A model generated the notes under the pieces. It saw only the letters and a list, made by a program, of their open reading frames with translations, ran no database searches and was not told the DNA's origin. A DNA stretch of 19,207 nucleotides. Source: Candidatus Avelusimicrobium faecicola. Its GTDB lineage: Bacteria; Elusimicrobiota; Elusimicrobia; Elusimicrobiales; Elusimicrobiaceae. The stretch is taken from NCBI GenBank assembly GCA_900540405.1, contig UQFW01000028.1, forward strand, positions 1 through 19,207, written 5' to 3'. Shown here piece after piece: positions 14,754-19,207 of the stretch. Made by a program: the position numbers and the translations under genes. Numbering within the stretch: position 1 is the stretch's first letter; each line of letters opens with the position of its first letter.

Positions 14754-15228
14754 GGGCGGCCTCCTGCTTAATAACAGCATCTATCAGTTCTACGGCTTTA
14801 GCGGGTGTAATTTGCCCGTGTACCACGTCGTCAATCACCATTACCGGGGCCAGGCCGCACGCGCCTAAACAAGAAACACATTCCAAGGTGAATAGTTGGT
14901 CGTCGGTGGTGTCTTGCCCGGGGCGCAGTTTCAGTTTGTCTTTTACGGTATTAATTACAAAGGAAGAGCCTTTTACATGGCAGGCCGTACCGTTGCATAC
15001 TTTGATGATATGCTTGCCTTTGGGCGTAATGGCAAAATGCGCAAAGAAGGTAGCTACCCCAAACACTTTGGCCGGAGAAATTTCCAACTCGTCGGCGATA
15101 AAACGCATAATATCTTCGGGCAGGTAGTTGTAAGCATCTTGTACTTTTTGCAAAATGGGGATGAGTTTGGACGCATCATACCCATGGTCTTTTAGAATTT
15201 TTGCGGCGGGTGAGAATCTGTCTGTCAT
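14743..15228 (-). CDS. hydC: Bifurcating hydrogenase subunit HydC (NuoE-like)
   Basis: 161 aa. N-terminal helical part (ILQKVQDAYNYLPEDIMRFIADEL) then a thioredoxin-like [2Fe-2S] fold with ligands C78 and C83 (VCNGTACHVKG) and C120 and C124 (CLGACGLAP). This is the small electron-transfer subunit of NuoE type that partners HydB. It is first in the hydCBA operon, overlaps hydB by 11 nt, and starts 9 nt after AAGGAG. The operon has a consensus sigma-70-like promoter about 100 nt upstream. Confidence 0.95.
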   Translation of the reverse strand: MTDRFSPAAKILKDHGYDASKLIPILQKVQDAYNYLPEDIMRFIADELEISPAKVFGVATFFAHFAITPKGKHIIKVCNGTACHVKGSSFVINTVKDKLKLRPGQDTTDDQLFTLECVSCLGACGLAPVMVIDDVVHGQITPAKAVELIDAVIKQEAAHAQ

Positions 15229-15284
15229 ACTTTAAGGCTCCTTAATAAGGTAATACATCAAGTACGAACGGATAAATACTTTTT

Positions 15285-15308
15285 TGCGCGGAGGGCGCAA
15301 AATTTTGC
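15285..15308 (-). promoter_or_regulatory. Inverted repeats in the hydrogenase leader
   Basis: The 12-bp perfect palindrome GCAAAATTTTGC (15297-15308) lies in the predicted untranslated leader, next to TGCGC...GCGCA (15285-15299). A GC-rich 6-bp stem, GGCCCG/CGGGCC with a 2-nt loop, lies just upstream at 15310-15323. They could be an attenuator, a protein-binding site or mRNA-stability elements. Confidence 0.4.
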
Positions 15309-15322
15309 AGGCCCGGGCGGGC

Positions 15323-15340
15323 CTATAATTCCCATTATAG
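15323..15340 (-). promoter_or_regulatory. Inverted repeat on the hydrogenase -10 box, candidate operator
   Basis: CTATAAT-TCCC-ATTATAG is a perfect 7-4-7 inverted repeat whose right arm contains the minus-strand -10 box (15334-15339). A dimeric regulator bound here would block the promoter. It does not resemble the TTGTTAA-N4-TTAACAA-type site of Rex. Confidence 0.45.
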
Positions 15341-15362
15341 TTGGTTGTGCCGTCGCTGTCAA
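15334..15362 (-). promoter_or_regulatory. Consensus promoter of the hydCBA operon
   Basis: On the minus strand, TTGACA (15357-15362) and TATAAT (15334-15339) are exact consensus hexamers with a 17-nt spacer. The predicted start near 15327 gives a leader of about 100 nt. The strongest promoter match in the window. Confidence 0.85.
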
Positions 15363-15370
15363 CTAAATTG

Positions 15371-16498
15371 CTAACGGTCCCAGCCTTTTAATTTTTTCCA
15401 AGTGTAGTAATTGCGCAAGGCGTTTACAAAGGTAAGATAGCCGGACGTGCCGAATAACGCCCCGTCTACGGCGTGGGTGGAAAGCATACCGTCAAAACCC
15501 AGCATGAACAATTTTTGCCCGCGATTTTCGGATTCCCCAAAAGCAGATAAAGCCAAAATGGGCATTTTATAACCTTGTTGGCGCAGTTCGGAAGCTAAAA
15601 AGAAGCCGCCGCCTTTGGGCATAATCAAATCCGTAATCAACATATCCACTTGCCCGCCTGCGCGCAAAAAGGCCCAAAAATCTTCCTGGCGCTGAAAAAC
15701 ACGCACCTGCAAATTTTTCCCCCATACGCCGTCTTTTTGCCATTGGGTCATGGAGGTTAATACCGCACTGGAGTCGTTCAAAACAACTACTTGCAAATGG
15801 GGTGGCAGTTGGTCGGCGGCTTCACGCGCGCGGCGGCGGTTGACAAACGGCAACAACCAGGAATACTCCCGCACCAGCGGAGAGGAGCCGTCCTGCCCGT
15901 ATAAATAAAATTCCTGCTTATCAAATTTGCGGTCATTGCGCCGCAACGCCTTTGGCAGGGAAATATTCCCCGGGGTGGCAAACGGGTCCAAAGCCGCGCG
16001 CAAATCTACTAATTGGCGGCGCGCCACGCTTAACGGCGCATCTTGAAACACCATAGCGCTCCAAGCCAGTTTTTCTTCCAAGCGCGACAGGTGGAAATTC
16101 ACATCCGCTAGTTCCACCGCGGAAATTTTATCGTTTTTGTGTTGCTGATAAAACAGGCGGGTTTCTATGTGTTTTTTAAGGGCGGCATATTCGCGCATAT
16201 TGCGGTAATACTGCAACCGCGCCGCGCGCATTTGCACCGGGCTTAAATTATATACGGCGGATTTTAATTTATCGGGCGCAGTGGGAGATACCGTCTGTTT
16301 TAATTTTTCGTTCCGGGCCTGCCAGGCTTTGCGCTCCAGCGTCCGGCTTACCGGCTCTTTGGCGTGGGAAGAAACCTTTTTTTGCAACATTTTTTGAGCC
16401 GCCGGAACCGCCCTTTTTATAGGGCTTTGCGCCTGCGCTAGAGCGCCCGCCAACCCCACACACAAAACGGCACTTATGCCAAGCCAAAAATGTTTCAT
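15371..16498 (-). CDS. Exported protein with a C-terminal CheY-like receiver domain
   Basis: 375 aa. The start MKHFWLGISAVLCVGLAGALAQAQ is a textbook signal peptide (cleavage near ALA-QAQ). Residues 25-230 are basic and helical, with an Arg/Lys-rich run at 50-118. The last 140 residues form a receiver fold: VVVLNDSSAVL (237-247; N241-D242 replaces the acidic pair), DMLITDLIMPKGGG (285-298; candidate phospho-Asp D290), PILALSAFGE (313-322; S318 as the Thr/Ser switch) and GFDGMLSTH (334-342), where the usual KP is T341-H342. The invariant Lys is therefore missing. Receiver domains normally work in the cytoplasm. I start at the ATG at 16498, which begins the signal peptide; a GTG at 16531 would add 11 residues. 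It follows the DUF1646 gene by 44 nt. Confidence 0.8.
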   Translation of the reverse strand: MKHFWLGISAVLCVGLAGALAQAQSPIKRAVPAAQKMLQKKVSSHAKEPVSRTLERKAWQARNEKLKQTVSPTAPDKLKSAVYNLSPVQMRAARLQYYRNMREYAALKKHIETRLFYQQHKNDKISAVELADVNFHLSRLEEKLAWSAMVFQDAPLSVARRQLVDLRAALDPFATPGNISLPKALRRNDRKFDKQEFYLYGQDGSSPLVREYSWLLPFVNRRRAREAADQLPPHLQVVVLNDSSAVLTSMTQWQKDGVWGKNLQVRVFQRQEDFWAFLRAGGQVDMLITDLIMPKGGGFFLASELRQQGYKMPILALSAFGESENRGQKLFMLGFDGMLSTHAVDGALFGTSGYLTFVNALRNYYTWKKLKGWDR

Positions 16499-16509
16499 AT
16501 TCTGTATTT

Positions 16510-16528
16510 GCGGCCCAAAGCAGGCCGC
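16510..16528 (-). promoter_or_regulatory. Stable hairpin just upstream of the exported-receiver start
   Basis: GCGGCC and GGCCGC form a perfect 6-bp stem around a 7-nt loop, 12-30 nt before the ATG at 16498. No T-run follows, so it is not a typical terminator. If translation starts at the GTG at 16531 instead, it lies within the coding region. Confidence 0.4.
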
Positions 16529-16542
16529 CACCTCTGCCTAAT

Positions 16543-17592
16543 TTATAAAATAATAGAAAGTAAAATAAAGTAAGAGCCCATCAGCCACAAACCCGTCGGC
16601 ACCGCCACCCGGGCCCATTCCCGGCTTTTAATGCCCAGTTTTTCTGCGGCCACAATGTTGGGCAAGTTCCCCTGCACCAACATACTTCCAAAGGCGGCCA
16701 AACCAATCACCATATACATCAAATCTTTAATGCCTATATCGGGCACAATTTCAATAGCGGCCAGAGTGGCATTATCAATAATAACCGATACGGCATTGGC
16801 CAAAAAAAGCACCTTGCCGCCCAGTTGGGCAATGGTGCTTTGGGCCAGCGGGCGGAGCCCGGCACTAATTAAGTTCAGCGCGGCCACGAACATATAAATA
16901 TGCAGGGTGCGTTTGAGCATAGATACATAAGTATCTTTATCTTCCCGGATGTGCATTTGCACCGCGGTACCCGTTTTGCGCACGCAATAACCCGCCGCTA
17001 TGGAAAGCCCCGCCAACGCAGGCACTATCCACCAAAAGAAATGCCGCGTTAAAAAGAAAAAATCCGCAAAGTGCGGGGCCCCGGTCAGCGCGTTATTAAT
17101 GGTCAGGCTGAGCGGCTCCGCCAGCGGGGTGAGTACCGCCCCTAGGCCAATGGCATAGCAGGCAAAAACCGTCACGCGCACGGTAGTAGTGCGCTCCAAA
17201 CTGACTACTTTTAACACTTCCGCCAACACCAGGGCGGATACCGTCACGCTGACTAAACTGGAAGATAACCCCAACACAAACACCAAAATTGCAAAACTGT
17301 ATTTAGGCTCCACCCGCTTAAAAAAGGCAAACAATACCCTAAATATATAGCGCGAGTAATTGCCGAAAATAACGCTGACTACCAACACCACAAACGCCAC
17401 ATTAACCGGGAAGTTGAGCGTTTCGTACACAAATTTAACGCTCCAACCGCCGCTGATAGTGACGGCCAACGCCCCCACGCCCAGTAAGAATATTTCCAGG
17501 TGGCTTTCCACCCATTTGGACGCAAGCGGCCAAACCAGCAGGTTAATAACCACAATGCTTAATAAAATTTTAGTTAAAAGGGATATCTCCAT
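16543..17592 (-). CDS. DUF1646-type ion transporter-like membrane protein
   Basis: 349 aa with about ten hydrophobic segments (7-24, 33-49, 62-77, 83-92, 101-130, 140-155, 185-203, 230-245, 261-281, 289-306, 327-348). Family marks are GAVLTPLAEPLSL (151-163), ANAVSVIIDNATLAA (265-279) and QGNLPNIVAAEKLGIK (307-322). The paired Asn/Asp re-entrant motifs in each half are those of the ion-transporter superfamily to which DUF1646 belongs; members are often annotated as cation transporters, but no substrate is proven. The start at 17592 has a -10-like TAAAAT 6 nt before it and no strong Shine-Dalgarno. It heads the unit that includes the exported receiver protein. Confidence 0.82.
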   Translation of the reverse strand: MEISLLTKILLSIVVINLLVWPLASKWVESHLEIFLLGVGALAVTISGGWSVKFVYETLNFPVNVAFVVLVVSVIFGNYSRYIFRVLFAFFKRVEPKYSFAILVFVLGLSSSLVSVTVSALVLAEVLKVVSLERTTTVRVTVFACYAIGLGAVLTPLAEPLSLTINNALTGAPHFADFFFLTRHFFWWIVPALAGLSIAAGYCVRKTGTAVQMHIREDKDTYVSMLKRTLHIYMFVAALNLISAGLRPLAQSTIAQLGGKVLFLANAVSVIIDNATLAAIEIVPDIGIKDLMYMVIGLAAFGSMLVQGNLPNIVAAEKLGIKSREWARVAVPTGLWLMGSYFILLSIIL

Positions 17593-17598
17593 ATCTCT

Positions 17599-17610
17599 AT
17601 TTTACTAAAA
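17599..17610 (-). promoter_or_regulatory. Putative leaderless promoter of the DUF1646 gene
   Basis: On the minus strand TTTTAGTAAAAT has a TAAAAT box (17599-17604) ending 6 nt before the ATG at 17592. It is identical over 12 bases to the box before the phosphatase-like gene at 1241. The remaining 93 nt to 17703 hold the promoter of the next plus-strand gene. Confidence 0.45.
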
Positions 17611-17651
17611 AAGTGCTTACATATTGGGCGCAATTTATATTAGCCCCTCTA

Positions 17652-17662
17652 TTTTGTAAAAT
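17652..17662 (+). promoter_or_regulatory. Putative promoter of the first Ala/Lys-rich gene
   Basis: TTTTGTAAAAT provides a TGTAAAAT -10-like box 41 nt before the ATG at 17704; unlike the leaderless cases, an AGGAG site (17692-17696) is present. No good -35 was found. Confidence 0.4.
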
Positions 17663-17703
17663 ATATTAAACGGGAATCACGCCCGCTTTACAGGAGAAAA
17701 CCC

Positions 17704-18264
17704 ATGAAAAAATTATTTGTTGTTTTTGCTGTATTTGCTATTGCCCCGGCGGCTTTTGCGGCCGTTTCTTGCAACTGCACCGCGGGAGATGCGGACTGCT
17801 ATATGAATTGTATTCAACAGCAATCCGCCGCGTTGCGCAAAGCCACCGCCCAAAAAGTGAACGCGGCCAAAAAAGCCGCCAACACCACGGACGCCAAAGC
17901 CGCGCTGAAAGCCAAAAAAGCCGAAGCCAAACAGGCTCTGGCCGCTAAAAAGGCCGAGGCCAAAAAAGCCGCGCAAGACCAAAAGGCCGCTTTGAAAAAC
18001 CAAGAAAAACAAGCGGATGCAAAAATTGCCGTCGCCAAAAAGAACGCGCAACAGCAAGTAGCCGCCGCCAAAGCCAGAGTGGAAGAAGCCAAAGCAAAAG
18101 CCAAAGCAGCCAAAACGGATAGCGAAAAATCCGCCGCCAAAGCCAAAGTAGCCGAGGCCAAAGCCGCCTTGAAAGCCAAAAAAGCCGAGGCGAAACAAAA
18201 TGCCAAAAACGCTAAAAAATCTGCCAAAGCTGAATTAGCCGCTTGGAAAAATTTAGCCAAATAA
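17704..18264 (+). CDS. Exported Ala/Lys-rich protein with N-terminal four-cysteine motif
   Basis: 186 aa. Signal peptide MKKLFVVFAVFAIAPAAFA (cleavage before AVS), then C23-x-C25-x6-C32-x3-C36 (CNCTAGDADCYMNC), then a long Ala/Lys/Glu/Gln-rich region with almost no Gly, Pro or aromatic residues, probably one continuous charged helix, ending in WKNLAK. A 14-residue unit, AKAALKAKKAEAKQ, occurs at 64-77 and 152-165 and is nearly identical at DNA level (37 of 42 bases), so the gene grew by internal duplication. It is strongly basic and would sit in the periplasm or at the cell surface. The composition is histone-H1-like, but the signal peptide argues against a DNA role. The next gene is a shorter paralogue. 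AGGAG precedes the start; a terminator follows at 18275. Confidence 0.82.
   Translation: MKKLFVVFAVFAIAPAAFAAVSCNCTAGDADCYMNCIQQQSAALRKATAQKVNAAKKAANTTDAKAALKAKKAEAKQALAAKKAEAKKAAQDQKAALKNQEKQADAKIAVAKKNAQQQVAAAKARVEEAKAKAKAAKTDSEKSAAKAKVAEAKAALKAKKAEAKQNAKNAKKSAKAELAAWKNLAK
17893..18198 (+). repeat. Internal 42-bp direct repeat in the Ala/Lys-rich gene
   Basis: Copies at 17893-17934 and 18157-18198 differ at 5 of 42 positions and encode the same 14 residues, AKAALKAKKAEAKQ. All differences are synonymous. Confidence 0.75.
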
Positions 18265-18274
18265 ATAACTAACC

Positions 18275-18307
18275 CAAAAAAGCCGCGCACAAAACGCGCG
18301 GTTTTTT
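18275..18307 (+). terminator. Rho-independent terminator between the two paralogous genes
   Basis: CCGCGC (18283-18288) pairs with GCGCGG (18296-18301), flanked by an A-run and six T. It separates the two Ala/Lys-rich genes, which are therefore transcribed independently. Confidence 0.88.
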
Positions 18308-18314
18308 ATTGGGA

Positions 18315-18325
18315 TTTGCTACAAT
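18315..18325 (+). promoter_or_regulatory. Putative promoter of the second Ala/Lys-rich gene
   Basis: TTTGCTACAAT gives the extended -10 TGCTACAAT, identical to the envelope operon box at 9938-9948. The ATG at 18355 is 29 nt downstream, with AGGAG at 18342-18346. Confidence 0.5.
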
Positions 18326-18354
18326 AAATTATCTTACTTACAGGAGAAATAAAG

Positions 18355-18789
18355 ATGAAAAAAACCATCATTACGCTTTTAGCGCTGTGCCTGGCCTACC
18401 CCGCTTTTGCGGCTACCGCCACCACCTGCACTTGCGCCGAGGGGGATGCGCTTTGCAGCAGTGCTTGCGCGCGCGCCAAAGTGACGGCCGCTAAAAAATC
18501 CGTAAAGGAAAAAACCGCCGCCGCCAAAAAGGCCGCCCAAGACAAAAAAGCGCAAGTCAAAGCCAATAAAAAAGACCGCACTGCCTCCGCAGATGCCAAA
18601 AAAGCCTTAAAAGAAAAACGGGACGCGGCCGAAGCCAAACTCAAAAACGCCAAAAAAGATGCCAAGGCCAAACGTGCGGCAGCAAAAGCTAAATCCAAAC
18701 AAGACCAAGCAGACGCCAAAGCCAAATGGAAAGATGCCAAAAAAGCGGCCAAAGCGGAAGCAAAATCTTGGAAAGAACTAACCAAATAG
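18355..18789 (+). CDS. Exported Ala/Lys-rich protein with four-cysteine motif, paralogue
   Basis: 144 aa. Signal peptide MKKTIITLLALCLAYPAFA, then C25-x-C27-x6-C34-x3-C38 (CTCAEGDALCSSAC), then a Lys/Ala/Asp-rich region and the ending AKSWKELTK. It matches the gene at 17704 in signal peptide end (PAFA-A type), Cys spacing, the GDA between the second and third Cys, charged helical body and C-terminal WKxLxK. The body is shorter and uses more Asp and Arg. No known family is recognised. The four cysteines could form two disulphides, hold a cofactor, or be lipid-free anchors for a rod-like helix; all of this is inference. Its own promoter and terminator (18798) suggest independent control. Confidence 0.82.
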   Translation: MKKTIITLLALCLAYPAFAATATTCTCAEGDALCSSACARAKVTAAKKSVKEKTAAAKKAAQDKKAQVKANKKDRTASADAKKALKEKRDAAEAKLKNAKKDAKAKRAAAKAKSKQDQADAKAKWKDAKKAAKAEAKSWKELTK

Positions 18790-18797
18790 TTTTTGGT

Positions 18798-18831
18798 AAA
18801 AAACCGGAATATTTTACATTCCGGTTTTTTT
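18798..18831 (+). terminator. Rho-independent terminator after the second paralogue
   Basis: CCGGAAT pairs with ATTCCGG across ATTTTAC, flanked by six A and seven T. It lies 8 nt after the stop of the second Ala/Lys-rich gene. Confidence 0.9.
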
Positions 18832-18860
18832 CTGTTTCAAACACCTTTTCCGCAGGACAA

Positions 18861-18892
18861 AAAACCCCCGCTTATCCACGCGGGGATTTTTT
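18861..18892 (+). terminator. Second terminator-like hairpin
   Basis: CCCCGC (18866-18871) pairs with GCGGGG (18880-18885), preceded by an A-run and followed by six T. No gene lies between it and the terminator at 18798, so it is a backup or the trace of another unit. Confidence 0.7.
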
Positions 18893-18913
18893 ATAATAAA
18901 CCTGCTAACAGAC

Positions 18914-18947
18914 AACAAAAAACAGCCCTGTTAAATCAAGGCTGTTT
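18914..18947 (-). terminator. Possible terminator for a minus-strand transcript from the right
   Basis: AAACAGCC pairs with GGCTGTTT (18920-18927 and 18940-18947). On the minus strand it is followed by a T-rich run (TTTTTTGTTG), so it could end a transcript entering from beyond the right edge. Confidence 0.5.
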
Positions 18948-19207
18948 GAATCTTTCTGACGATAAAATGAATATTTATTCATCCAAAAGTTGTAGCAAAA
19001 ATTAATGGGGTGGTGTCCACTTGCGGCTACCCTGTTGCTATTGCCTTCCCGCCTAAAAGATAGTTTTTCTGTGCCTGCAAACAGGGAATATCTTTATGTT
19101 GCGAGGCGCCTTTTGTATCTATTTTCTATCCAGATATTAAGATAAGCGAAATAAGGCTTTCAAAAATGGAGAAATTCCCTGATATGCAGGGAAAATACAG
19201 GGAATTT
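18948..19207. other. Non-coding right end with several inverted repeats
   Basis: No credible gene. It contains ATGAATA-TT-TATTCAT (18967-18982), GTAGC...GCTAC (18992-18996 and 19026-19030) enclosing GTGG-TGT-CCAC, AAAGATA...TATCTTT (19056-19062 and 19089-19095) enclosing CCTG-CAAA-CAGG, and AAATTCCCTG...CAGGGAATTT (19172-19181 and 19198-19207), which ends exactly at the window edge. CAGGGAA occurs three times (19082, 19187, 19198). It may be a structured RNA, a mobile-element end or an untranslated region of a gene outside the window. Confidence 0.4.

Noticed and set aside
15285..15340. A Rex or FNR binding site upstream of hydC
   Set aside because: I looked for TTGTTAA-N4-TTAACAA-like and TTGAT-N4-ATCAA sites and saw none; the inverted repeats present have other sequences.
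17713..18290. Long minus-strand open frames (Gly/Phe-rich and Ala/Phe-rich) opposite the first Ala/Lys-rich gene
   Set aside because: They arise from the repeated GCC-AAA codons read backwards; the plus-strand frame has a signal peptide, a good AGGAG site and a paralogue.
18992..19030. A tRNA-like fold at the GTAGC/GCTAC pair
   Set aside because: Only a 5-bp closing stem and a small inner stem are present; there is no anticodon arm, T-loop sequence or CCA.
18912..19103. A 62-codon open frame on the minus strand at the right end
   Set aside because: It lacks an early start codon and ribosome site, follows in-frame stops, and runs through a terminator-like hairpin; no motif is visible.

Overview
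The window looks like a chromosomal segment of an anaerobic, diderm (outer-membrane) bacterium. It carries an outer-membrane beta-barrel, three lipoproteins including an LpoB-type one, a periplasmic FKBP isomerase, a type IV pilin-like protein and a complete three-subunit [FeFe]-hydrogenase of the NAD-linked, electron-bifurcating type. The pilin style (LGWPQY, SRAKEAL and late cysteines) and the hydrogenase suggest a fermentative Elusimicrobiota relative, but this is inference: there is no rRNA or other marker gene to settle it. No tRNA, rRNA, CRISPR array, phage gene or recognisable insertion sequence was seen.

Layout. (1) 21-1241, minus: an exported purple-acid-phosphatase-like protein in which every expected metal ligand is substituted. 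(2) 1342-4536, plus: a four-gene operon of outer-membrane barrel, sensorless histidine kinase, small helical protein (ATGA overlap) and AI-2E-family permease. It ends in two terminators with an imperfect direct repeat around them. (3) 9909-4742, minus: a seven-gene envelope operon of divergent pilin-like protein, LpoB-like lipoprotein, COG3014-like lipoprotein, LPP20-like lipoprotein, FKBP isomerase and two membrane-anchored Pro-rich proteins. (4) 10904-9957, minus: an EamA/DMT transporter. (5) 15228-11118, minus: hydC-hydB-hydA, led by a consensus TTGACA-17-TATAAT promoter with an inverted repeat on its -10 box. (6) 17592-15371, minus: a DUF1646-type membrane transporter, then an exported protein with a CheY-like receiver domain. 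(7) 17704-18789, plus: two tandem paralogous exported Ala/Lys-rich proteins with a shared four-cysteine motif, each with its own promoter and terminator. (8) 18790-19207: non-coding, rich in terminators and inverted repeats.

How it works together. HydABC would dispose of electrons from NADH and reduced ferredoxin as H2 in the cytoplasm; its maturation genes are not here. The minus-strand lipoprotein operon looks like a cell-wall and outer-membrane assembly unit. The most unusual items are the probable pseudo-phosphatase, the receiver domain behind a signal peptide, the paralogous Cys/Ala/Lys proteins, and four transcription-unit-first genes whose -10-like box lies 6-7 nt before the ATG with no Shine-Dalgarno, which suggests leaderless mRNAs.
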